Below are positions 33,701 through 42,513 of a stretch of 64,000 bases of DNA, piece after piece. Under the pieces are notes generated by a model that was not told where the DNA came from, searched no databases, and saw nothing but the letters and a program-made list of their open reading frames with translations. The stretch spans positions 2,480,001 through 2,544,000 of the forward strand of contig JASISA010000001.1 of the NCBI GenBank assembly GCA_031771865.1, in the 5' to 3' direction. The translations under genes and the position numbers were made by a program. This stretch comes from Nothophaeocryptopus gaeumannii. Lineage: Eukaryota > Ascomycota > Dothideomycetes > Mycosphaerellales > Mycosphaerellaceae. The stretch's first letter is position 1. The number at the start of each line of letters is the position of its first letter.

Positions 33701-36700
33701 GAGGCCTGAGATAGTAGAGAGCTAGCCGCGGATTGAAGACTGGTCTGAGCTTGCACGCTAGACTGCACCTGAGAAGCTTGTGACAGCAATGAGCTCGCAG
33801 CCGATTGCAGGCTTGTTACCGCTGGAGCAGTGGACGGGAGCTGCGAGGCCTGAGACAGCAGAGAGCTTGCCGCGGACTGCAGGCCTGACGGAGCCTGTAC
33901 GTTAGACTGGACCCGAGAAGCTTGTGACAATAGCGAGCTCGCAAGTGATTGCAGTGTTGGGATCGCTGTAGCACTGGGCGGAAGCTGAGATGCCAGAGAC
34001 AGAAACGAGCTTGCCGCGGATTGAAGACTCGTAGCAGCAGGCACGTTCGACTGTACTTGAGAAGCCTGCGAAAGTAGAGAGTTGGCAGCAGACTGCAAGC
34101 TCGAGACTGCGGGTGTGCTGGCTGCTGGCAATTGAGAAGCCTGAGACAGCAGAGAGCTGGCAACGGATTGCAGACTCGTAGCAGCAGGCACGTCCGGTTG
34201 CACTTGGGATGCCTGTGACAGCAACGAATTGGCAGCAGATTGCAAGCTCGAGATTGCGGGTGTGCTGGCTGCTGACAATTGAGAGGCCTGAGATAGTAGA
34301 GAGCTGGCAACAGACTGCAGGCTCGTTGCAGCAGGCACGTTAGATTGCGCTTGCGATGCCTGTGAAAGTAGAGAGTTGGCAGCAGACTGCAAGCTCGAGA
34401 TGGCTGGTGTACTCGCGGCCGGCAGCTGAGACGCCTGGGAGAGTAGAGAGCTAGCGGCAGACTGTAGATTCGAGACAGTAGGCGCGCTGGTCGGTACTTG
34501 AGACGCCTGCGATAGTAAGGAATCGGCAGCGGACTGCAAGCTCGAAATGGCTAGGCTGCTTGTAACCGGCAGCTGAGACGCTTGAGAAAGCAAAGAGCTG
34601 GCGGCAGACTGCAAATTCGAGGCAGCTGGCGCACTGGTAGGCACTGGAGGTGCTTGTGATAACAGCGAGCTGGCCCCAGTCTGAGCCGGAGCCAAGAAAG
34701 AGCTCAGTTGAGAGGCGGCAGATTGCAAGCTCGTCGCTCCAGGCACACTCGCGGGCACCTGAGAGACTTGTGATAGCAATGAGCTAGCGGCCGAAGTCAA
34801 AGCCGGTGCATTGCTGGCACTCGATGGAGGCTGAGCAAGGGCCGAACTGACGGACTGGACTGCTGATTGAAGAGATGTGACCACTGGTGCAATCGGAGGG
34901 CTGACAGCGGACTGAATCGGATTCAGGAACGAGCTCAACTGCGATGCCGCCGATTGTAGATTCGATGCTCCTGGAAGAGTAGTTGGCACTTGAGATGCCT
35001 GCGACAGCAACTGGCTGGCAGCCGAAGTTAAAGCAGGGGCACTTGCAACGCTCGAGGGTGCTTGTGCCAAAGCTGAGCTGACAGACTGGACTGCGGACTG
35101 GAGCGACGAGATCGCGGGTGGAACTGAGGAGGCCTGGCTGACAATCGAGCTGGCTATCGGAGGCAAGCTGGATTGGGCCGCAGATTGGAGCGATGACACA
35201 GCAGGAGCAATGGATGAGGCCTGTGTGAATACCGATCCTGTGCCAGAACTAAGAGGCTGCACGGTTGGCAACCCAGAGATAGCGGATTGCGCCTGCGATG
35301 CCACTGAGCTGGCAGCTGATTGCAGTGAAGACACTCCATTTGCGATGGATGAAGCTTGAGCAAGTACAGTGCTCGCCGCTGGGTCGAGGGAGCGTGAAGG
35401 TAGCAGACCGGAAGCAACAGACTGGACAGAAGACAGGGCCGGCGCAATTGAAGAGGCTTGATTCAGTAGCGAAGTGGCGGCCGGTGCCAGTGAGTGCCAA
35501 CTCGGCAAGCCAGAAGCAACAGACTGAGCCTGAGATATAAGGGAGGTAGCAGGCTGGACGGCGGATGATATCGCGGATCGAACCGAAGAAGCAATAGGAG
35601 CAACCGATGAGGCCTGCGTCGGAACAGCAGACTGAAGCGAAGAAGCTGCTGAGGCGAATGATGACGCCTGACTCAGGATAGATCCAGCCGCGGAGGTCAG
35701 AGTCTGCGGGTTTGAGACTCCGGACGAAGCAATGGACTGCACCGAGGAGAGCGGAGAAGTGACTGGGAGAGAAGATGTCCAACCGAAAATGCTAGACATG
35801 AAACTGCCAAGTGGGCTACCTCCGGAGCTGCTGGGCGATGGAACCGCGGATTGAATGGACGACATCAATGGCGCAATGGAAGAGCTCTGAGCTGCGAGCG
35901 AGCTAACTGCAGACTGAGCAGAAGAAACCAAGGGCGCAATCGATGAGCTCTGAGCAGCGATGGAGCTGGCTGCGGATTGAAAGCTGGAAATCAATGGAGC
36001 AATCGAAGAGGCGGGAGCACTGGCAGAGGACAGAGACTGGATCGAAGATACCAGTGGCGCCAAAGAAGAGCTCTGAGCAGCGACTGAGCTAGCAGCAGCC
36101 TGAGCTGAAGAGACCAGAGGGGCGATCGAAGAGCTTTGAGCTGCGAGGGAGCTCGCCGCAGATTGAATGTTCGAGGTTGCTGGCGCGAGCGATGATGCCG
36201 CAGAAGGTATCGAGGAGGCTACAGGTGCGAGCGACGAGACTTGAGTGAGGACCGAGCTGGCACTTGCGATCGGAGCGAGGGTAGCAACACTCGAAACTCC
36301 TGGCACGACTGGAGAAGCCTGCGGTAGGTTCAAGGAAAGCGATGAAACCGCCGAAGACTGCAAGCTAGAGACCAGCGGCGCGATCGAAGACGAAGCCTGA
36401 GCGAGGTTGGAGGCAGCCGACGACAGAGCAGATCGCAGACTGGAGACCGCCGGGGCAACAGCAGAGCCTTGAGGCAAATTCGAGCTTGCGATCGATGAGA
36501 GTGCGGATTGAACGTTCGAGAGAGCTGGCGCAAGAGAAGATGCCGGAGACAGGACTGAGCTTGGTGCTGTCGGGATGGCGGATTGGATGCTCGAGGCTGC
36601 CGGATTGAGGTTCGACAACTGGGTAAGAACCGGACTGCTGCTGGGGATAGGAGCCACAGTAGGAATGCTCGAGACAGCCTGGGCGAGCGAAGACGCCTGC

Positions 36701-37506
36701 GATAGAACAGAGTCTGCCAGGGAAGAGACAGCCGGCGCGACTGAAGAGGCTTGAGACAGGATCGAGCTCGGGATGCTTTGTGGAGCTGAAGATAGGGGAG
36801 AAGAGGTAGCGCTAGATGCTGGGTTGCCGATACCGCCGGTGTTGCTGGAGGAGCTGGACAAGGGCGAAGGAGGTCCGCTAGATAATGGGCCGCTGGACGA
36901 TGGAACCGAGCTCGAACTCGTAACAAGGAGGCTTATCACCTGAGCTGGAGCGGTTGGAGTGATGCTGGGCACAACAAAGGGCACATTCTGGCCAAGCATA
37001 CTGACAGTCGTGGTATGTTGCGCATCACCATTGGCATCTGCCCGGTTTGATGAGTATCCGTGATAGCCATGAGACGTTGGGTAAGTAGGAGGGATGGACT
37101 CACTCAGAGGAGAGCCAGTCACCGTTGTCGGAAGCAAGAACGCGGTAACTGTCGAGGGACCGGTGAGGGTGGACTGGATCGGACCAGGCAGTGGCGACGT
37201 GGCTTGCTCTATCAAGACGGTGCGCGGCGTGCCATCGAGAGTGACGACACTGCCGAGTGGCGAAGTGAGAGTGTTGCCTGGGTGGTGGGATCGCCACACT
37301 GTTCGCACAGTTGTGCTAGTCCAGGTCGTAATCTCCGTGAAGACGTCGAAGCCATCGTAGGTATCAGTCGGCTGGGCGCATTAGTCTCTGCTAGCTTTTC
37401 TCAGCCGTTTGAAGGGACTCACATTCCGGCGGGGCTGGGGCTGCTTTGGCAAGGCATCGGCCAGTGCTACGAGGCCCAGGAAGCCTGCAGCTGGCTTGAG
37501 CATCAT
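21704..37506 (-). CDS. giant secreted Ser/Ala-rich repeat protein (about 5,230 residues)
   Basis: The model is complement(21704..22403, 22460..37371, 37423..37506). Exon 1 (ATG 37506) encodes a signal peptide, MMLKPAAGFLGLVALADA, then a dibasic QPRRN. A 51-base intron (GTGAGT at 37422, CCCAG at 37372) and a 56-base intron (GTAAGT at 22459, TTACAG at 22404) both keep the frame. The middle exon is 14.9 kb without a stop. After a Thr/Pro-rich start come about 4,600 residues built from Ser, Ala, Gln, Leu, Pro, Val and Thr, with few charged or aromatic residues and almost no Cys. The commonest motif is an amphipathic-looking helix, LQSAASSLLSQASQ, separated by Pro-containing turns. The C-terminal region of about 260 residues is ordinary in composition and holds Cys residues (VDCPEL, VCPAYG, LACDYG, AMCAEV). 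No C-terminal hydrophobic tail suggests a GPI anchor, so a wall-associated or released extracellular protein is inferred. Another 66-base in-frame intron is possible at 37038-37103. Family unknown. Confidence 0.8.
23580..24640 (-). repeat. 186-201-bp (62-67-residue) repeat, about six copies
   Basis: The unit reads TVPTNAAGVGSLLSSAPAIQ, LLPTGLIPSS, then IPSNVIQSNLPALQSALSS. Marks at 23671, 23857 and 24043 are 186 bases apart; the next, at 24244, is 201 bases away. The most C-terminal copies are the most alike. Confidence 0.8.
25080..25690 (-). repeat. 243-bp (81-residue) repeat, three copies
   Basis: Three copies of a unit with VDPALASALTQAASGVPAVQ, ALQNLLPTGSVAPSNIP and LSSIGVPASRIPTG. Equivalent marks at 25141, 25384 and 25627 are exactly 243 bases apart. 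The copies are well conserved at DNA level, suggesting recent or homogenised duplication. Confidence 0.85.
26850..28200 (-). repeat. irregular 'SGLPVVSxVPSS' repeat region
   Basis: The short motif T-(I/L/V)-x-x-x-SGLP(V/L)(V/I)S-x-(V/I)PSS recurs at irregular spacing (for example GLPLVSMVPSS, GLPIVSVIQPS, GLPVVSGVPSS). The segment is richer in Gly, Val and Leu than the helical arrays and looks more beta/turn-like. Confidence 0.65.
29000..30900 (-). repeat. 195-198-bp (65-66-residue) tandem repeat array
   Basis: This is a second repeat class of the giant gene. Unit blocks are QLTSALSSIQSAISQQAAS, then SAIQSLQSQSQAVVSALSS. Successive TGTTG..GAGATCGC marks on the plus strand lie at 29042, 29240, 29438, 29633 and 29828, so the period is 198, 198, 195 and 195. 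Units beyond about 30000 are more diverged and some are shorter. All spacings are multiples of three. Confidence 0.85.
33160..34670 (-). repeat. 72-bp (24-residue) tandem repeat array
   Basis: About 21 units inside the giant gene. The consensus is LQSAASSLLSQASQ plus a 10-residue spacer such as LPSSAPAVTS or VQSNVPAATS. A 72-base spacing was measured between neighbouring units (33584 and 33656). Alternating spacer types suggest that two-unit blocks were also duplicated. Every unit keeps the frame. Confidence 0.85.
35000..36900 (-). repeat. irregular 'SSIAPLVSSxQSAxSS' repeat region
   Basis: This is the N-terminal repeat block of the giant protein. Degenerate units of about 18-27 residues follow the pattern SSxAPxVSSLQSAxSS, including near-identical neighbours AAQSSSIAPLVSSAQ around 35900-36150. 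Periodicity is less regular than in the 24-residue array, to which it is probably ancestral or related. Confidence 0.65.
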
Positions 37507-38347
37507 GGTGCTCGAGCAGTAAGAAGGGGTCAGTGGTGTAGAAAGCGAAGGGAGGACGGCGAGGAAACGAGGGCGCGCAGAGGCGAACAGGCTTCTATGT
37601 ACTTCTGGGTGGAGCTCAAAGCGAGGCCGCTGCCAGGAAGAGTGCTGGCATACGGGACAGTACCTGACTGTTGGCCGTGCGGGCCCTCAACATCGAGCGG
37701 GGTTGTTCTGCTGGCCCACATCGCCGCAGGCCTTCGTGAAAGCATGGAGCATGTTCCGAACTTCGAGAGGTCAAAGTTGTGGGCGGAGGGGTAAGTAGGA
37801 AAGTGGCTCGCCGAATGGTACAGCGAGAATCCGCAGCTGCACAACAACAGGTACGGTAGATGAACAAGACGAGCCAGCGAAGGGAAGACGCACGCCATTG
37901 CCCCTTGCACATGAGGTTCAGTTTTGCTTTGTTGGCGTAGGAGAGCGCCGAGAATTCTTTCGCAGGAGAGCAGAATGAAGTGCGTTCCTGGCCTTCGGCT
38001 GCCAAGCATCGTGGTTGTCGCGCGAGGCCACGGCCGTGCATACTTCTTCATTATACAGAGACTGTGATACACCACTGGCGATAATCTGTGCAAGCGCGTG
38101 CGCATCTGCTTTCGTCGGGGTTCTCGGGGGCCAGACATGCTTTCTTGAGCATCCGCTGAAGGGAAGGATTCTTTGACGGATTCGTTGACCGTGTTCGGTA
38201 AATGAGATTGCGCAGACTGCAGCTGCGGGTGTCTGCTCGCCATGCTTGGTCCACACGTGGTGCTTCTCAGGTCTGAGTTTTTGAAGCTGACCCTGTCTTG
38301 GCGTTGAAATCCACCACTCATTGAGCAAGCCTGGCAGGTGACCAAAG
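37507..38347. other. upstream of the giant gene, no supported gene
   Basis: A 386-codon minus-strand frame spans 37530-38690, but it has no ATG at its start, an Arg/His/Ser-rich shadow-like composition and overlaps the giant gene's 5' flank. I regard it as chance. The promoter of the giant gene should lie here. Confidence 0.45.
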
Positions 38348-38800
38348 TTAATCCGCCCAACATGCGGCCCATTGCTGGTTGGATAGCTCTGCAGTGAGTG
38401 GCGAAACCTGTCGTTGAAGACATTGCGCTTTTCTTGACGGAGGAGCATTGACCGTGAAGTTGGCGGGCTGCTCGGGCGTGAGAAGCGTGATCGGCATGCC
38501 GAAGCTGGGCCCGGGTGCTGCTGTGACCTTCTTCACCGGTGAGATTGAGAGGTTCAATGTCCGACCGCACATATCTTCCACAGAGCAGTGTCTCTCTCAG
38601 TCGCCGGCGCGGCATAGGAAGTTCTTTGCGCAAGCCATGCAGTGCATGGTTGGCAGTATGCCCAGCCGAGTTTTCTCGTAGTCCGCACACTTCGAGTTCG
38701 GTAGACCATATCTTCTCGTGTCAGCGTGTAGCACGCATATACAGCCACAAGCGAATGCTACCCGCTTTGACCTTGTGGCCGACGCGTAGGCGCTCTCCAT
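38348..38800 (-). pseudogene. possible Cys-rich small protein gene with in-frame TGA
   Basis: From ATG 38800 one frame runs through a Cys-rich segment (KCADYEKTRLGILPTMHC, MACAKNFLC) to TGA 38597-38599. The same frame then continues as ERHCSVEDMCGRTLNLSISP and a Pro-rich beta-like stretch (GPSFGMPITLLTPEQPANFT) to a stop at 38348. The Cys spacing continues across the stop, which suggests one ancestral product of about 150 residues. A branch-like GCTGAC and an AG just before YGLPNSKC hint that an upstream exon may supply the true N-terminus, perhaps a signal peptide. The small, Cys-rich character resembles secreted fungal proteins; no function is assigned. Confidence 0.3.
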
Positions 38801-39317
38801 GGTTTACGTTCGCGTGGCAGGTCGCTCGACATGAGCCTCAGGTACGTGTAAAGTTTCAATTCCATTCGACCCCTCATCGTCCACTTTGCCTCATTGTTGC
38901 CTTTCTCCCACCGCGGCAGAATCCTGGATGCGGTTTTGAGCTCGTCCGACGCTCTTATGACAACGCGAGGCGTGGTGCATGTCGTACGCGATGGGCGGTG
39001 CGAGACGCGTCGAGAAGGTCGGCGAAGAGGTTTGAGGCCATCATGGAGGTATTGTAGAAAAGCCGAGGTCTTCAGCTTATTCACAGAGGCTTCAGACGAG
39101 GTCAAAGGATCGGAACGGGCTGTGGTGATGAGGCATTGTCAGCGGGCAGGAATGTTTCGAAGCCTGAGGTCGGTCTTCAGTCTTGGCATTTTTGGCCCGA
39201 GCATTTCAAAACCAACATCACCATCGCACCTTCTCCTCTACTTCCTTCCCCTCTACTTCCTTTCTCTCACCTCACCTTCGCTCCTACCAATCGCCACTCT
39301 ACTCACACTATACATGT
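38801..39317. other. intergenic, possible exon remnants only
   Basis: Minus-strand segments MMASNLFADLLDASRTAHRV (near 39045) and VVIRASDELKTASRILPRW (near 38950) look protein-like but lie in different frames. They may be 5' exons of the Cys-rich candidate. A pyrimidine-rich tract occupies 39225-39300. Confidence 0.35.
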
Positions 39318-40541
39318 CTAAGATAGTCCCGTCTTCCACCTCTCATACCCTTCCGCCACCTCCTTCCTGAACTCCTTTGACAGCTTAGTCGCATCTAAAA
39401 TGTCCTCCCAACTACATCCGAGCTCCTCCGCTCTCATCTGAAGATACAACAAGCCCTCCGCAATCTCGTGTATGTAGTCGCTCATCTGGACATTCTCCCA
39501 CGGCGTGCCATCATCTGCGGTCCCGAAGTCTGGACCGAAATCCTCCATCACCCTGTTCCTCTTGGCATCAATGATCCGCAGTCTACCCACAATCTCCATG
39601 GCATCCCGTTTCGGCAATCCGTATTCCGACTTCGGTGTTTTGTGCACGCTGGTCAACTGCGGCCTTCCTTCCATATGAGACTTGAACGCTCCCCACATTC
39701 TCGTCCGGATTGCCATCTGTCCATTCTTATTCAGGAACTCTGAACTAGACAATCGGTCGAGGATGTCGTCATAAGTCATTTCGGTCCAGTCAAGAGCGGC
39801 TTTGCGGAACCAGTAATTCAAGCGCCAGCCTTCGACGTCTGGCGGAATACTTACTGGGAGGTGCGGGAGCTCCTTCATGATGTTGCCGGTCACTGGGCTT
39901 ACTACTGGACTGCCAGCCTCGTCCAGCAGGCGCCGCGGCTTCCGGAGAACCGGTGGACACCATTTGAGAACACCATTGACTTTCTTCACCTCGGTCGATT
40001 CAATGAGCTCCATGAACGCTGGCAGATTGTTTTCAGTCACCTCACTATGCATTGTCGTCGGACCGCTTTTTGGCTGCGAGGCATCACAGCCGGTTCTTGT
40101 TGAGTCTACAGATTGTGAGCTCTTCTCTTTCTTGACGATTGGCCGGTTGGTCTGAGGCTGCCTCTTTCCTGGCGGGCGCCAAATACCTTGATGCTCCGCT
40201 GCTGGTAGGAATGGCTCTTCTGATGCCACACCATTATGGGGACTGTGCGGCTGAGCATTCTGGAAATTCAGTAAAAGCATGGTGCCCTCTTCTAGATCGC
40301 TCAAATCATTCTCCGCCGGTTCTTGCGGCTGGACTTGCTGCGTTTCTCCCGTATCTGGCTCAATTTTCGTGTGGCTCTGGGCAGCTTGCGTGGGTCCGAC
40401 GCTTGCCATGCGATCCAAAGGCTGCCCATGAACGGCATGCAGATGTTCACGAAGCACATCGTCTGGTATGTATGGCCCGCCAATGTAAGTCCTGATACAC
40501 TGTGCACTACACTGCGTGACGAATCGATTCTGATCGCTCAT
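39318..40541 (-). CDS. unknown protein with degenerate zinc-finger-like N-terminus
   Basis: From ATG 40541 the frame gives 407 residues. A farther ATG at 40661 would add 40 residues, but that extension is encoded across a run of ten Cs and looks non-protein-like, so 40541 is preferred. The N-terminus CSAQCIRTYIGG followed by LREHLHAVHGQ places Cys and His pairs roughly as in a C2H2 finger, though spacing is not canonical. Residues 50-190 are Gln/Pro/Ser-rich. The C-terminal 200 residues are well folded in appearance (WRLNYWFRKAALDWTEMTYD, IRTRMWGAFKSHMEGRP, EIAEGLLYLQMRAEELGCSW). No membrane segment. Family not recognised; nuclear location is a guess. Confidence 0.65.
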   Translation of the reverse strand: MSDQNRFVTQCSAQCIRTYIGGPYIPDDVLREHLHAVHGQPLDRMASVGPTQAAQSHTKIEPDTGETQQVQPQEPAENDLSDLEEGTMLLLNFQNAQPHSPHNGVASEEPFLPAAEHQGIWRPPGKRQPQTNRPIVKKEKSSQSVDSTRTGCDASQPKSGPTTMHSEVTENNLPAFMELIESTEVKKVNGVLKWCPPVLRKPRRLLDEAGSPVVSPVTGNIMKELPHLPVSIPPDVEGWRLNYWFRKAALDWTEMTYDDILDRLSSSEFLNKNGQMAIRTRMWGAFKSHMEGRPQLTSVHKTPKSEYGLPKRDAMEIVGRLRIIDAKRNRVMEDFGPDFGTADDGTPWENVQMSDYIHEIAEGLLYLQMRAEELGCSWEDILDATKLSKEFRKEVAEGYERWKTGLS

Positions 40542-40576
40542 CTTGTGTGCAAACAAGATTGTTGCTGCAATGACAA

Positions 40577-40586
40577 GGGGGGGGGG
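40577..40586. repeat. run of ten G
   Basis: The homopolymer lies 36 bases upstream of the preferred ATG of the minus-strand 39318-40541 gene. Length errors here are likely in sequencing, which weakens any start placed upstream of it. Confidence 0.95.
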
Positions 40587-41010
40587 CACGCTATGTATAT
40601 CTCGAAAGCTGACCACAGATCGATCGTGTTCCACCTTTGAGCAAGACAGAATGAGTCCCATTGTCTGTCAAAGACTGCGGACCTCTAGTGAGGTGAAAGC
40701 CTCAGTCTGGCATGTTCCAGAAGCACCCGACGAAGCATGAAAGACAATGATTCACTCATTGACGGTGAGCCTAAGTACATTTGCAAGAAATTGCCCTCGG
40801 CCGGGAAGTTTCTTCTTCAACAAGCACAAGGTCCGGACTGTCGAGGATTTCATTTCCGCTCTTTACCATGCTCTGATTCACGACGAGGCCATCTGATCGA
40901 TATATTCAATCTCTTCGCCTTGAGTGGGTCGTACTTTGCAGCCAAGATCAGGCGAGGCCTCGTAATACTTCTCGCATCATGCCTCTCTTCAACACGTATT
41001 CCACTACTCC

Positions 41011-41762
41011 TCACTTCTCTCCCCCTTTACGCTTCTTCGGCGCATCTCCAACCTTCTCTTCCTTTCCCTTCCGCTTCTTCGGATCTTCTGACTTCTTACT
41101 AACCTCCAACAGACCCTCAAACTCCCCGTTCCCAACCAGTGGCATCGGCCCATCATCCGGAATGCCACACATGAAACCGGCCAGATGCATGAAGTCGAGG
41201 ATCCAAACACCTTCGACTTGCTCGCGGAGGAACTTCTCGGCGCTTTTGTGGACCTGGAGGGATTTGCCTTCTTCGTCGGAGTCGAGGATGTACACCTGTT
41301 GTTAAATGAGAGAGTGCGTCTTTACAAAGCACGGCTATAGGGCGCTTACATGGTAGTATCCCATATCTTCAGTCAGAGCATCACCGCGAGCTGCGAGGTT
41401 GTTGATCTCGCCATCTTGGTACTCGGCATCTTCTTCGTCGATGTCGTAACCGACGCGCTCCATTGTAGCTTGGCTCGGCTCGAGAATCATATACGAATCG
41501 TAGGGAGTCTCGAGAATGTTTTTGATTATTTCTCTGTCGTTCGAGGGAGTAGAATGAAATTTCCTTTCTACGGGACTCTCGAAAAATTGTGGCCGTGCGT
41601 TTACAGACGAATCCAAGCGGGCTTGGCAATCACATGCTCGCGCGCGCTCTGTCTGTCAAATCTATCCCTTTGAACCTTAAGAATCGTTCTCATCTCCCCA
41701 CAAGAAACTTCACTTCCGCTTCCACAGCTTTTCCGGGGTAATACACTCTCATTCAAGGCCAT
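41011..41762 (-). CDS. unknown acidic/lysine-tailed protein, three exons
   Basis: The model is complement(41011..41295, 41350..41533, 41605..41762), 208 residues from the first in-frame ATG (41762, MALNESVLPRK). Two introns restore the frame: 71 bases (GTAAAC at 41604, GACAG at 41534) and 54 bases (GTAAGC at 41349, AACAG at 41296). The join reads AWIRLEIIKNILETPYDSYM and then DMGYYHVYILDSDEEGKSL. The middle is acidic (GYDIDEEDAEYQDGEINN) and the C-terminus carries repeated KKRKG motifs, a plausible nuclear localisation signal. The frame is open upstream of 41762 to a TAG near 41930 without an ATG, so a small 5' exon (perhaps from the MPSFSTPLVKLK frame at about 41940) may be missing. Family not recognised. 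Confidence 0.6.
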
Positions 41763-42513
41763 CTTACTCAGGTATCTCTCCAATTCCGTTGACTCCTCTG
41801 CAGGTTTTGCTTTGTTTTGCTTCGCCGGAGCGGCGTGTCCAGCTGCTCTCGTTGGTTTGATGGATCGATTCCGGGGCACACAAGACGTCGTGGGTCTCAG
41901 CAATCTTTCAATTTCACGAGAGGCGTGCTAAAGCTTGGCATGGTGTGAGCGACAGGTACGGAAGCTTCCAGATGCGGAACGGTAATGACAAGGTAAAGTG
42001 ATATGGGCTCGAGTCTGTGAAGTGCAAGCATATTGAAAAAGTGAAGTCCGGTAGTGCGTGCGTTTCATTCTCGGCTCTTCAGTATTTTGTTCAATCGTCT
42101 GTCTCTGGGTGTGAGTAGCGGGATGAGGTTGTGGGTTGGGCTATGGGCTATGGATATTCTCCTCGTATCAAACGTCAGGCCTCAATGCAGATATTCCAAA
42201 TAAGAGCTGTACAACTCCTTTCATCTGCATTACCATTACTCCCTCCCATATGTGTTGCGACTCTGCTGTACGCGTCGAAGTGCATGCTCAGAGTCGGTTG
42301 CGGACATCGACAGTGCCTTTCATCTCTCTCACGTATCCACCCCAGTCTTCCAATGCTCGGTGTAAGCCCTGACCTGTGCTGACAGGTGCTGATTCTTCAT
42401 CGTTGGATTACATTCCACTGTCTCGTCGCGTCGGCTCCTAGCCTTTGCGGGAATGCTTCGAGCCACTGGACCTGTTGAGAGGTCAGCACGCACTCTCATC
42501 AGAAAAGACATAT
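41763..42513. other. intergenic, no gene seen
   Basis: 5' flank of the 41011 gene and 3' flank of calcineurin A. No protein-like frame. Confidence 0.5.

Noticed and set aside
33160..34670. Regular 72-base repeats considered as a CRISPR array
   Set aside because: The units are contiguous, all in one coding frame, have no unique spacers, and the DNA is eukaryotic.
22661..35540. Many plus-strand ORFs of 60-230 codons within the giant gene
   Set aside because: They are the complement of Ser/Ala-rich repeats, which contain few stop-generating codons on the opposite strand. They show no start context, and their composition mirrors the repeats.
37530..38690. 386-codon minus-strand ORF and the overlapping plus-strand ORF 37060-37794
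   Set aside because: No ATG at the minus-strand ORF start, Arg/His/Ser-rich shadow-like composition, and overlap with the 5' exon and flank of the giant gene.
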